Assembly: GCA_963942565.1 (NCBI GenBank)
Contig: OZ012687.1
Location: 134,001-198,000 of the forward strand
DNA: 64,000 bases
Reading direction: 5' to 3'
Source of the DNA: Maea johnstoni
Lineage: Eukaryota > Annelida > Polychaeta > Spionida > Magelonidae
Positions within the stretch are counted from its first letter, which is position 1; every line of letters begins with the position of its first letter. Both the position numbers and the translations under genes were made by a program. The notes below the pieces were generated by a model, which did no database searches, was not told where the DNA came from, and worked only from the letters and a program-made list of their open reading frames with translations. Shown here piece by piece: positions 25,001-36,050 of this stretch.

Positions 25001-28000
25001 ATAAAATTGAGTGATTATTGTAATTTCACGCAATTTGATTGCCATACTGTGGACAATTCCAATCTCTCATCTACATCCTTTTATGTAGCTAAATTACTCA
25101 AGAGGGTAAGGATATGGGGACACAGTCATATTCTTTTATGAAATGCTAGGTTTTGGGGCATTTTACAGAAAAATGGCAAAAACGTCCTCTCACAACATCA
25201 CCTCCAACAGAGCAATGCATCCTCATCAAGGGTCCACCAGGGACAATGCCAATCTAGGCTGAATGGCAATCTTGAAGGGTGACTAAATATCATCTAATGA
25301 TATGCGTTATGCCAAATATGAATGGTTAAATGGGGTTGGATGATTGTGTTTCTTTTTTCTCATAATAAAGCCTTTGCAGGACAACAAACATAGGGACCCC
25401 TGTTTCTTATTAGCTTTTGATGAGCATTACATACAGAAACTTAGTACTCTCAGAACTTTTCTATAACATTAATTGTAACAAGTAAATGAAAAATATCTTG
25501 TTTTTATGAACTATGAAATAATTCCAAATTCGTTTAAGGGTGCTTATATGGGGTATCTTTGTAAACATAGGTTTTTGGCCCTTTCTTATTGTAGAATTTC
25601 ATTCAAAACGTAATCACTTCAAATTAACATGCATGTTGAATATCAAATTTCACTGATTTGCTTTGAATTTGACATATTTATGGAAAAGGGTTTTACATTT
25701 TTTTTTCTAATTTTGACTTCGTTGAAAAGGTATGGAATTGGAAAGGTGAATATTGAATTTTTCTCATTTTCAACAGCAATTCCAAAATAGATTTGAAAAC
25801 CTTCCCTCCACATCTGTGAAATGTGAAGGTCCCTGATTCATAATTTGCAGTTGTGGCACTAAGCATTTTTTTCAGTTTTTAACCACAAATTCTACACCGT
25901 GCTAAAAGGGTACTTTTGCTTAATGTATTCAACATCAGAAAACCTTCCAGACATTCTTTGTATAGGTTAAAGTGTCAAATAAAATTGGGATAATTAGGAA
26001 CAACTGAGTTAACGAAATTAACCCCATATGCTATCTTAATACCCTCATGATCAGTTTTGAAGTCATTCACCTAATAGAAATAAACAGTTAACAAAGTCGT
26101 ACATTTTATATATCTAAAGATCAAGATTAGCATGTCGGTGGCTAGTTTAAATAATGTGTAAACATTAATTTACCAAAACACTCTTAAGATGACGTTGTTT
26201 AACTCAAAATATGGCGTAGGGACTATTCTTTTAATTTTTAGAATATGTTTAAATTATTTATTATTGAAGGAACCATTTTGAAAAGTGAAATAAATAGTCC
26301 TGTCTAAAGGGTATGTGTGCCATTGTCCTTTAGGATTCCTTGAAGAATTAATTAGTTTCCGTTTCTAAACATACATGTTATCGTTTTGGTTTACAGCATG
26401 TAAATACTGAAACTTACAAAAGAATCCTATGCACTATTAAATGATTGAATAACGTAAAATACCAACGAGGGCAGAAGTAAGAATAAATTCATGAAATGTA
26501 AGAAAGCCCCCCCCCCCCCCCCCCCCCCCCCTTGGGTAAATTGGGTATATTGGGCATTTAGATGAAGAAAATATATGGTGATCTTTCAATAATCTGATGG
26601 TACATAGGTCAAATTCGGAAGCTGGGTCCGACCCTGCTCATCATGTACATTACTAACTGAGACCAGAGAAATACATCCCCTACTACTCCCAGCTGAGACA
26701 TGCCGCCACGGGACAGATCGAGACTAGCTCATGTCTAACCTGGTCAGTGTATCGATTCCATACAGAGTCAGTCTACCCTCATCATGTACACGACTATATG
26801 AGACCTGCCACCAAGGCCGGCCTGGCAGATTGAGACCAGCTCATGTCTAGCCTGATCAGTGTATCGATTCCATACAGAGTCAGAGTCTACCCTCATCATG
26901 TACACGACTATATGAGACCTGCCGCCAAGGCCGGCCTGGCAGATTGAGACCAGCTCATTTCTAGCCTGAATAGTGTATCGATTCCATACAGAGTCTACCC
27001 TCATCATGTACACGACTATATGAGACCTGCCACCAAGGCCGGCCTGGCAGATTGAGACCAGCTCATTTCTAGCCTGATCAGTGTATCGATTCCATACAGA
27101 GTCTACCCTCATCATGTACACGACTATATGAGAGCTGCCACCAAGGCCGGCCTGGCAGATTGAGACCAGCTCATATCTAGCCTGATCAGTGTATCGATTC
27201 CATACAGAGTCTACCCTCATCATGTACACGACTATATGAGAGCTGCCACCAAGGCCGGCCTGGTAGATTGAGACCAGCTCATTTCTAGCCTGAATAGTGT
27301 ATCGATTCCATACAGAGTCTACCCTCATCATGTACACGACTATATGAGACCTGCCACCAAGGCCGGCCTGGCAGATTGAGACCAGCTCATTTCTAGCCTG
27401 ATCAGTGTATCGATTCCATACAGAGTCTACCCTCATCATGTACACGACTATATGAGAGCTGCCACCAAGGCCGGCCTGGCAGATTGAGACCAGCTCATGT
27501 CTAACCTGATCAGTGTATCGATTCCATACAGAGTCAGAGTCTACCCTCATCATGTACACGACTATATGAGAGCTGCCACCAAGGCCGGCCTGGCAGATTG
27601 AGACCAGCTCATGTCTAGCCTGAATAGTGTATCGATTCCATACAGAGTCTACCCTCATCATGTACACGACTATATGAGACCTGCCACCAAGGCTGGCCTG
27701 GCAGATTGAGACCAGCTCATGTCTAGCCTGCTCAGTGTATCGATTCCATACAGAGTCAGAGTCTACCCTCATCATGTACACGACTATATGAGACCTGCCG
27801 CCAAGGCCGGCCTGGCAGATTGAGACCAGCTCATGTCTAGCCTGATCAGTGTATCGATTCCATACAGAGTCTACCCTCATCATGTACACGACTATATGAG
27901 AGCTGCCGCCAAGGCCGGCCTGGCAGATTGAGACCAGCTCATGTCTAGCCTGATCAGTGTATCGATTCCATACAGAGTCAGAGTCTACCCTCATCATGTA

Positions 28001-31000
28001 CACGACTATATGAGACCTGCCGCCAAGGCCGGCTGGGCAGATTGAGACCAGCTCATGTCTAGCCTGATCAGTGTATCGATTCCATACAGAGTCAGAGTCT
28101 ACCCTCATCATGTACACGACTATATGAGAGCTGCCACCAAGGGGCAGATTGAGACCAGCTCATGTCTAGCCTGATCAGTGTATCGATTCCATACAGAGTC
28201 AGAGTCTACCCTCATCATGTACACGACTATATGAGACCTGCCGCCAAGGCCGGCCTGGCAGATTGAGACCAGCTCATTTCTAGCCTGATCAGTGTATCGA
28301 TTCCATACAGAGTCTACCCTCATCATGTACACGACTATATGAGAGCTGCCACCAAGGCCGGCCTGGCAGATTGAGACCAGCTCATGTCTAACCTGATCAG
28401 TGTATCGATTCCATACAGAGTCAGAGTCTACCCTCATCATGTACACGACTATATGAGAGCTGCCACCAAGGCCGGCCTGGCAGATTGAGACCAGCTCATG
28501 TCTAGCCTGAATAGTGTATCGATTCCATACAGAGTCTACCCTCATCATGTACACGACTATATGAGACCTGCCACCAAGGCCGGCCTGGCAGATTGAGACC
28601 AGCTCATTTCTAGCCTGATCAGTGTATCGATTCCATACAGAGTCTACCCTCATCATGTACACGACTATATGAGAGCTGCCACCAAGGCCGGCCTGGCAGA
28701 TTGAGACCAGCTCATGTCTAACCTGATCAGTGTATCGATTCCATACAGAGTCAGAGTCTACCCTCATCATGTACACGACTATATGAGAGCTGCCACCAAG
28801 GCCGGCCTGGCAGATTGAGACCAGCTCATGTCTAGCCTGAATAGTGTATCGATTCCATACAGAGTCTACCCTCATCATGTACACGACTATATGAGACCTG
28901 CCACCAAGGCTGGCCTGGCAGATTGAGACCAGCTCATGTCTAGCCTGATCAGTGTATCGATTCCATACAGAGTCAGAGTCTACCCTCATCATGTACACGA
29001 CTATATGAGAGCTGCCACCAAGGGGCAGATTGAGACCAGCTCATGTCTAGCCTGATCAGTGTATCGATTCCATACAGTCTACCGTCATCACGAATCTCGA
29101 TCGTCTAAGCTCTGATTTAGTTCTAAACCTGCTCACCAGATGGCCACAATGGCTATATCCTTAGTTCTAACAGAGCTATACATATTACGCCTATCTCAGG
29201 TTGTAATTAACCCTTTCACTCAATAAGTGGTGGTTACTTTTAGCGGAGATCATGGTTACTTCTAAATCTGGCTCAGGTTTTAGAAAACCGATGCATTCGA
29301 TTCGACTCAACATTAATACTTTATTCCATTTCCTTTTATCTAGCTCAGGTAGTTTTCAAATGCAACCTTTTCTTCAATATATAACCAGGGAGTCATTTCT
29401 ATCTCATCTAGGATGACACGGGATGGATCCGTGTATATGCAGTGGCACAGTTATCATTTAAAAATTAACAACAGTGCACTTGAAAAGTAGAAATATGGAA
29501 GTTGAAGTAGTACTTAACAGATTCTTACACCACACAATGGAATTAAGAATATTAGAGAGTACGTCGATGTAGTATATTTTGACAAACCTAGCCACATAGT
29601 TGACAGTTGCGCCGTACAATATGGCCCCTCTCATTTATCACAAAGTCAGCATCTGAATCCACAAAACTGTTGGTCTTTACAATAAACAAGCTTTTCAGCG
29701 TCCAATATAAGCTTTATATCGAATTATGTAAAATATGTGATGATAGGAGATATTTATCTGATCACTTTCGAAAAAAGTATGTATTTTGTCAACCTTTTTG
29801 GCAATTTTGGCCAGATATTTTGATATGGTTTTAACTTTATATTCATGAATGGATAGTTATTATATTATTATACCACCATCATTTCTAATGCTTCAAATGG
29901 AATGAGGTTTTTGACAATGGTGAACTAGACACTATATTGCTACAGTTTCAACCAATAGGATGCCTCATATATCCCGAAATCCATAGAATATCTAGCAATT
30001 ACAATACACGAACACTTTCTACTCTCTACCCAAAGACACGAAATGTATGTCACAGTTGACCTTGCAAACTATTATTTCCATAGATGCATTCTACTTTAAG
30101 TGAAATAAGAGATTTTAATTGTTCTATATATTTTGAAGTGATCTTATCATCTTGTTTCAGGATGCAATGAGGTGAGCTAACTGTAATTCTACATGTGATA
30201 TAGAAAGCTTAAAGGGGCCCTAAAGGCTCACATACATATTGGCTTATATGAAAGTAATACACTTCAAGAACAGGATGCTGCCATTCTTTTTTTCTCAGTG
30301 ATCCCATGAGGGGAGATTTTTGAGTATTGCCATCCTCCTGGACAGCCTGTGGCAGCCACTGGCTGCGGCCATGTTTTTCAAGTGCTATCAGCTGTGACAC
30401 ATTGGGTGGCAGGGACCACATCCTGTCTCCAAGCTACCTCTGGGCAGTGTATCATAACAGCAGAGCTCCTCACAAGAGCTCTCTGCACAAGTTGCATAAA
30501 AACGTATATCAAACAAGAAAATGGTGAAATCATGTGCAGTAATTGGCTGTAAAAAAAGACACGGTAGTGGAGAAAGCTTTCATAGATTTCCTAATAGCAA
30601 ATTCAGACAAAACCAGTGGTTAGCATCCATGAAACTTATAAACCCACCTGTCCTGAAGCGTGCAGTTGTATATAATATCTGGTAACCAATTTTTATGAAT
30701 CTCTTATTTTAACCATAAGTGTTCTTGCAATTTATCAATTTCGGGATTTATTTATTTACTAGTCTCAACATGATTTACCTTCATTCAGTTGCTTTAAGAA
30801 TATAAGCACAGGTATATGCATTAAATGTTTAATATTAAGCCAGCATGAGAAGGGTTAATATCATTCCCTATCTTACAAAATTGAAACAGCTAAGGTTATA
30901 GTCAGTCATGACCCCATTTTAACTGAGAAGAAATACATTTTTAAACAATACTGCAATAAAGAGGAAGGTTGAAATCAAAATATCTCAAATTGCAAGTGAC

Positions 31001-31915
31001 CCTTTCCTTTATTTAAGAGAGAATCAATGATATTTTCATTTACTCATTACCAACATTCTCTTAATGACTTATGTTTAATAATCATACTCTTCATTATTTT
31101 GATCTGATGTACAGACTTTAGCAACCCTAACAGCTAACTTTCAGTGTAAATGGCCTTTTAATCCAAAATCTTTTTATGGCAATGTTCATAAGTACCTCAA
31201 CATGGTCTTTATTTATCAACTGAGAATAGATTGTTCAGGAGTTTGTTAGTTGTCTAACAACTGGTGTTTCGTCTTATGTCTAGGTCCCTTTGGTAATAAC
31301 AAAAGGAATTAAAGGAAAGGGACACGCATAGGGTAATTGACCTTGTCCAATTGGCATTACACATCTAGACCCCATGAGACACAAGTTAGTAAACACAGGA
31401 AATGTATATCAGTACTGGGAACATTAATCATCTTCATTTCCTTTAGTCTTGGTTCAAAGTCGCAGGGATTTGCATACCTAAATATCTTGAATGTGATTCA
31501 GAGTAGTGAAATATCTACCTTCTAGACAGAGCCACTGGCACCTAATACACCACTAAGCTGCTTGCCACCCAATGACACGGACCACAGCAGCAAGGGTTGT
31601 AGAATGATTCAAAATGGCAGCAGCCATGACTCACGGGAGGTGCTATTCACTAATTGCAATTTTAGATTTCTCCTTGTGTGGAGCTCTAGGGCTTCCCTGT
31701 ATATGACAGATGTTGAACTATGTCCATGAACTTACATATAAACCTATGATTTTTTCTTCCCCAAGTTCCCCTTTAAGCCTATAATAACATTTCAAACCAA
31801 GTAAGTGAAATAGGATTGAAGTTGGTAGTGATAAGTGAATGCCAATATGTGAGCTCACAGAACTTCAAATACACACCCAAGGTATTGACAATTTCCCTAA
31901 AATAAATCCAGAAAG

Positions 31916-31978
<63 letters not shown>

Positions 31979-34505
31979 GAGCATTACCATCATCATCCTT
32001 TTTAATACTAATACTAGTAATGCTCATAATACTATTACTACTAATAACAACAATAATGATAATAAATACTACTACTACTACTATTGTCATGACTACCACT
32101 AACTCGTAAAGCATTGTTACCTTAATTTACTATTAAAACTATAACTACAACTATTAGTATTACTACTTTTAATCAAAATACCACTACTCAAACTCTACTT
32201 CTAATTTCACTCTTACTTCTAGATAATCACAATACTACCATTTATTATACTTATACCACTACTACCCATAATGGTAACAGTGAAAATGATAAATATCCGG
32301 ATGAAACTATAAATTACCATCGTCAAGCAAGACCTTTTGGTTGAGCATGGCTTATTCAGTATTGAGCCAAATCCGCATTACGTTGATGGTCAGAATTCAT
32401 AACTAGCACTCAAGTTACCGTAAGATAAGCTAACTGTCACTTGACTCTCTCCCCGTAATGTGTCCAGTCAAAATGGTCCTCCTATTTTCAGTAAGTTATC
32501 ATCCAAATCCTTAAACATTTCTGGAAGTTGGTCAAATCCCTGGAAGTTTTAGGGATTTGGCCAAATCCCTGGTTTGACGGTCTTACTGTAACATATATTG
32601 CTCTCTGCTATAATCCTATTAGAATTATTATATCATAAATTAAGATAGAGTGAATGCGATGTGTTATATATTTCTCAGCGACTGAGACAGATTAAGACGG
32701 GTAGTTATTTCAACCTCCGATGGAAAGGCAGTCTCTACCAGGTTGACCTACATGTAGTTTCATAAGTAAAATTTCCACCAAAATTGCGTATAAGGTAGGA
32801 ACTCCTTCCAGTTGCCTGAGCCTAGTATATTTAGCAGACATGTATGGTATTTATAAATCATATGTACCTTTATTGATCAAGAAAACCTCATTTGAGGTAA
32901 AACACTAAAATTGAAACTGTGTTTATATTGAGGTCAGCTCAAGCAGCTAAGTTAAAGAAAACTTATATTTGAAACACCAAGACCCCGTGGATTAGAAAAC
33001 TATTGTTAGAAAGGGGACAGGAGTGCTAAACTAGGAGTTAAAGAGTCTTATTTTGAGTGTGTCACCAGCATCACAGCCTTAAGGGAAGGGGCTAGTAGGC
33101 GAGATGGCTGTGATCGCGTGTATTTGAGTGGTTGTTACCCAGGGTGACACTAGACTATAATTTCTTGTTATTTTATTTTCAGGAATGGTTCATCGCAGCC
33201 TGCAAAGATAACTGGTCATATCAGAAATCACACATGATCGATGCTGCCTGCTCATTGGTCAACCGACAGCAAGGGGGCGTGGTCATCAAGGAATCACACA
33301 TGACCAATGCTGCCAGCTCATTGGTCAACCGCCAGCAAGGGGGCGTGGTCATCAGGGAATCACACATGACCAATGCAGCCCACTCATTGGTCAACCGCCA
33401 AGAAGGGGGCGTGGTCAACAGGGAATCTCACATGACCAATGCTGCCTGCTCATTGGTCAACCGCCAGCAAGGAGGCGTGGTCATCAGGGATCGCCTCTAC
33501 CAGCCAATGAGCGCCACCCCTGTACCCAGCAGCCACCCCCTCTGCCAAGGGTCGGTGACACAGGAAATGGCCGCTCTGCCCTATCATAGAGGGCTACTGG
33601 ACTTCGCGCCTTCTGAGAGTGTGTCCAAATACAGACTCATTGAGGGGGTGCCCAAATACACACCCTCTGACAGGGCAGTAGTGTGCAGACCTTCTCAGAG
33701 TACAGCAGTGTGCAGACCAACTACAAGAAAGGTGCCCATGTCGAGAAGACCAGCCCCGAGATGCTCCTCGGCGCCTCAAGGAAAAGCCAGCGTGCACGAG
33801 TCATCATCAAGGACCTTCAAGCAGGAGAAAGGTTTACGGACAACATTCAGCGAGCGCTGTTCTTACCAAGCAGCAGCCACAGGCGACCAGAATAGCACAT
33901 ACAAGCCGCCCACTTCAATGTCTTCCTCACCTGTGTCCAATGCCCGCATCTACAACAGTCCGCCCAAGCCACGAGCCAAGAGTAACCAGCAGACAGCAGC
34001 ACCCAGCATTGGCACCTGGCACACATCTACTCCCAAAGACCATCTGGCTGATCTGGAGTTTCTGGAACTGTGCCTTCTGTTTGATGACCCACTGGAGTCA
34101 TGGGTAGATGACAAAAGCTCAATAATGCAGCGCCACCGTCGCTTGTTCAAGTTTGCTGAGAAGTATGGAGACAAAGGCGTACCCATACATGCTCCATCAG
34201 CACCCTCAAGCTACCCTGGTCGGGCCGGGTTTGCTGTGAAGTATGGAGACAAAGGTGTACCCATACACCCGCCAGCATCCTCAAGCTACCCTGGTCGGGC
34301 CGAGCATGGAGACCAAGGCATATTCTCATACCCATCACCACCCTCAAGTTTGGGGTTGTCCCACTCCAGCCCCAGTCCTTCACCACCACCCTCTCTAGGG
34401 GCATCACCACCCTCTGTGGGGGCAGAACCACCATTTGTGGGGGCAGCACCGTCATTTGTGGGGGAAAGACTCCAAGACGAACCTTTGGATCTAAGGATTG
34501 TGTAA
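21600..34505 (+). CDS. Divergent homeodomain protein with C-terminal CtBP-type motif
   Basis: Join 21600-21965 and 33183-34505 (562 residues). The exon at 21598-21965 follows an acceptor TTTTACCCAG and ends at ACAG|GTAAGC; the second follows TATTTTATTTTCAG. Both junctions are phase 0. Joined, residues 77-136 align to a homeodomain without gaps: L16 (92), F20 (96), L38, L40, V45, W48 (124), F49 (125) in LRAAF, LLLAQDVVQ and EWFIAA. The intron falls at position 46/47, a site used by many homeobox genes. The usual Asn51 is Ala127 and Arg53 is Cys129, so normal base recognition is doubtful. The protein ends DEPLDLRIV; PLDLR (556-560) resembles PxDLS CtBP-binding motifs. DVV.WF plus PLDL recalls ZEB proteins, but no C2H2 fingers are visible. 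Expected: nuclear, repressor-like. Orthology not assigned. Confidence 0.65.
21998..22063. repeat. CT microsatellite
   Basis: Pure (CT)n some 30 bases after the exon 2 donor of the homeobox gene. Confidence 0.95.
22885..23085. repeat. Tandem duplication of about 100 bp
   Basis: Two nearly identical copies starting GCCGTGGCGATCTAACC at 22886 and 22986 and ending near ATGTAATCTAAGG. Intronic, noncoding. Confidence 0.9.
23962..24024 (+). pseudogene. GH13/SLC3A1-like fragment
   Basis: The 21 codons EEVGLSLVVDFIPNHLHD and flanks match the conserved first motif of alpha-amylase-family proteins (GL.L.VDFIPNH, typical of maltases and rBAT/SLC3A1). An acceptor-like TGCATGCGCAG precedes it. No further GH13 motif is seen around it, so it is a stray exon relic or a chance match. 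Confidence 0.3.
24301..24423. repeat. Foldback hairpin, arms about 59 bp
   Basis: TATTTATCAAACAGAATATT pairs with the end AATATCTAAC-type arm closing ATTCTGTTTGATAAATA; CCTTGCCTCATTACC pairs with GGTAATGAGGCAACG around a loop near 24361. Similar in size to the hairpins at 16883 and 17183. Confidence 0.85.
24424..26505. other. Homeobox intron, unique sequence
   Basis: AT-rich, with diffuse TTTTAGGGCA/TTTTGGGGCATTTTA words repeated between 24570 and 25160, a possible old low-copy repeat. No exon was recognised. Confidence 0.4.
26506..26531. repeat. Poly-C tract
   Basis: About 26 consecutive C residues; length in the assembly is unreliable. Confidence 0.9.
26640..29095. repeat. 108/114-bp minisatellite with higher-order structure
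   Basis: About 21 units, each containing GAGACCAGCTCATGTCTAG, TGTATCGATTCCATACAGAG, CCTCATCATGTACACGAC and CCAAGGCCGGCCTGGCAGA. Units differ by a 6-bp CAGAGT duplication (108 or 114 bp). Variants recur in three-unit groups of 330 bp, showing block duplication. Both lengths are multiples of three and the minus strand lacks stops, so frames of 449 and 292 codons appear (28117-26768, 28998-28120). Two truncated units near 28136 and 29020 end them. No sign of a gene; intronic to the plus-strand homeobox gene. Confidence 0.95.
29100..30206. other. Homeobox intron, unique sequence
   Basis: Nothing recognised apart from a tiny exon-like TTTCAG-GATGCAATGAG-GTGAGC at about 30155-30176, too short to call. 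Confidence 0.35.
30207..31778. mobile_element. THAP-bearing DNA transposon, copy 2
   Basis: 1.57 kb between inverted ends GCTTAAAGGGG at 30207 and CCCCTTTAAGC ending at 31778. It encodes the first part of a THAP domain near its left end, like the element at 17600 but with different TIR sequence. No transposase core was found, so it is internally deleted. The exact ends and target duplication are uncertain. Confidence 0.5.
30521..30685 (+). pseudogene. N-terminal half of a THAP domain
   Basis: 54 codons from ATG 30521: MVKSCAVIGCKKRHGSGESF, then HRFPNSKFRQNQWLASMKL and a stop at 30683-30685. C5-x4-C10, the F-RFP motif and the Trp of THAP domains are present; the C-x2-H half and AVPTIF box are missing. 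A GTAACC near the stop could be a donor, in which case this would be a first coding exon whose partner was lost. Confidence 0.65.
31917..31980. repeat. CTA microsatellite
   Basis: Pure (CTA)n, followed by looser AATACTA/CTACTA words to about 32260. Confidence 0.95.
33183..34505 (+). CDS. Homeobox gene, last coding exon
   Basis: Residues 123-562. It starts with homeodomain helix 3 (EWFIAACKDNWS), then four 22-residue repeats (SHMTNAACSLVNRQQGGVV type, 66 bp each, 33223-33489). A basic Ser/Arg/Pro-rich region follows, then an acidic-hydrophobic DHLADLEFLELCLLFDD. A duplicated KYGDKGVPIH-P-SSYPGRA block (34160-34300) leads to a Pro/Ser tail with GA-PP-VGA repeats, and the chain ends in PLDLRIV. 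Much of the exon is tandemly repeated, so its length may vary between alleles. Confidence 0.75.
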   Translation, partial: EWFIAACKDNWSYQKSHMIDAACSLVNRQQGGVVIKESHMTNAASSLVNRQQGGVVIRESHMTNAAHSLVNRQEGGVVNRESHMTNAACSLVNRQQGGVVIRDRLYQPMSATPVPSSHPLCQGSVTQEMAALPYHRGLLDFAPSESVSKYRLIEGVPKYTPSDRAVVCRPSQSTAVCRPTTRKVPMSRRPAPRCSSAPQGKASVHESSSRTFKQEKGLRTTFSERCSYQAAATGDQNSTYKPPTSMSSSPVSNARIYNSPPKPRAKSNQQTAAPSIGTWHTSTPKDHLADLEFLELCLLFDDPLESWVDDKSSIMQRHRRLFKFAEKYGDKGVPIHAPSAPSSYPGRAGFAVKYGDKGVPIHPPASSSYPGRAEHGDQGIFSYPSPPSSLGLSHSSPSPSPPPSLGASPPSVGAEPPFVGAAPSFVGERLQDEPLDLRIV

Positions 34506-34724
34506 ACATAAGTGTACTGACTTTACACTAAATCATGCAGTGAATAGTGAAAAACCCAGGTTTAACATTAAATGGCCTTGATTTGCAGGATGTTATACAC
34601 ATAGAGCACCGACTTTACACCATGACTGTAAAAGGCATGGAAATGTGATACAAATATAATGAAAGACAAGGTCTCAAAAGCTGAACCATAAAATGTCATT
34701 GTGCATAGCCCTTGGGTACAGTAA

Positions 34725-35365
34725 CTATTCATTGGTAGTAACTATTTAATGGTAGTAACTTATTGGTAGTAACCATTTAATGGTAGTAACTTATTGGTAG
34801 TAACTATTTATTGGTAGTAACCATATATTGGTAGTAACCATTTAAGGATAACCCTAACCAGTTATTGGTAATAACTATCTAATGGTAGTAACTTATTGGT
34901 AGTAACCATTTAATGGTAGTAACTTATTGGTAGTAACTATTTATTGGTAGTAACCATATATTGGTAGTAACCATTTAAGGATAACCCTAACCAGTTATCG
35001 GTAGTAACTATTCATTGGTAGTAACTTAATTGGTAGTAACTTATTGGTAGTAACTTCATTGGTAGTAACTTATTGCTAGTAACTATTTAATAGTAGAAAC
35101 TTATTGGTAGTGACTATCTATTGGTAGTAACTTATTGGTAGTTATTTATACCATAGTAACTATTTATTGGTAGTTATTTATTGGTAGTTACTTTTTGGTA
35201 GTAACTATTTATTGCAAACTGTTTGATCATAGTAACTTATAGGTAGTAAATGGAACTGAAGTAACTTATTGGTAGTAACTATTTAATAGTAACTTATTGG
35301 TGGTAACTTTTTCATGATAGTAACTTATAGGAAGTAACTATTTAATGGTATACACTTGGTGCCAA
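34725..35365. repeat. TTGGTAGTAACT-type minisatellite
   Basis: Roughly 12- to 19-bp units (ATTGGTAGTAACTATTTA) in the probable 3' UTR or just downstream of the homeobox gene. One block of about 120 bp ending AAGGATAACCCTAACCAG occurs twice (ends near 34865 and 34995). Confidence 0.9.
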
Positions 35366-35606
35366 ATTGCTTATTTTGTAATGTTGGATATAGTGACAAA
35401 GTAGCATTTTTACAGTAAACAAACAATTTAATCACATTGCTGGTCTCTGTTTTTTCTAGTGTTGAAAGACCCCAGGTTCAAATCCACCTTTAAGCTCACA
35501 ATCAGGGGTGTCCAACTGTTGCACCAGCATGCGACAGAGGCTTCAAAACATGCGACAGTCTGAATCAATCAGACACACCTAAAAAATCATCGAACTGCAT
35601 GGCCAG

Positions 35607-35782
35607 TACAGGTGAACTTGGATATGGACTCAATGGGACCAGGAAAATTGGTCCGTCATATGCAAAATCTGTTGTATACATATGACGAATACTTGATATG
35701 CATCTGACTGGGACCAAGCATATCGTCCGACATATGCAAAAATCTGTCGTACAGTGGTCCGTCCTATCCAAGTTCACCTGTA
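35607..35782. mobile_element. TACAGGTGAACTTGG MITE, copy 1
   Basis: 176 bp, ends TACAGGTGAACTTGGATATG and CCAAGTTCACCTGTA, with TA at both outer edges. The interior is largely self-complementary (GGTCCGTCATATGCAAAA words). Same family at 43211 and 59196. Confidence 0.85.
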
Positions 35783-36044
35783 GCACCTTTTGAATATTTT
35801 CAGATGTATCATTCTATACAGCTTACTTTAAACCGACGAGACCTACATCATCATAATGGAGTTATCTATTGACCATTTGAGGTCTCTGTTATAGTGCCAA
35901 CTGAAAAGGAATTCTGATCCATTTGTTGTATGTAAACCTCTGTGCTCCAGGACCCCTGATGATGAACTTCCCCAGGTGAATACCTGTGTGAAACAGGATG
36001 GTGTTAATAATAACGCTGACACACCAGTCAGAAGTACTTAGTTC

Positions 36045-36050
36045 TTTATT
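36045..36050 (-). terminator. Candidate TKT polyadenylation signal
   Basis: AATAAA on the minus strand (CTAAATAAAGAAC), about 900 bases beyond the TKT stop. It is the clearest signal seen in this interval, but UTR extent cannot be proved from sequence. Confidence 0.4.

Noticed and set aside
26768-28998. Antisense frames of 449 and 292 codons as a repetitive protein gene
   Set aside because: They are the minisatellite read in a stop-free frame; there is no unique coding part, no splice sites and no promoter cue, and they lie antisense in another gene's intron.
30155-30176. 11-base microexon of the homeobox gene
   Set aside because: TTTCAG-GATGCAATGAG-GTGAGC looks good, but 11 bases would break the phase-0 join that restores the homeodomain.
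33221-34509. Minus-strand frames opposite the last homeobox exon (65-120 codons)
   Set aside because: Shadows of a repetitive GC-rich coding exon; the plus frame has the acceptor, the homeodomain helix and a stop in a sensible place.
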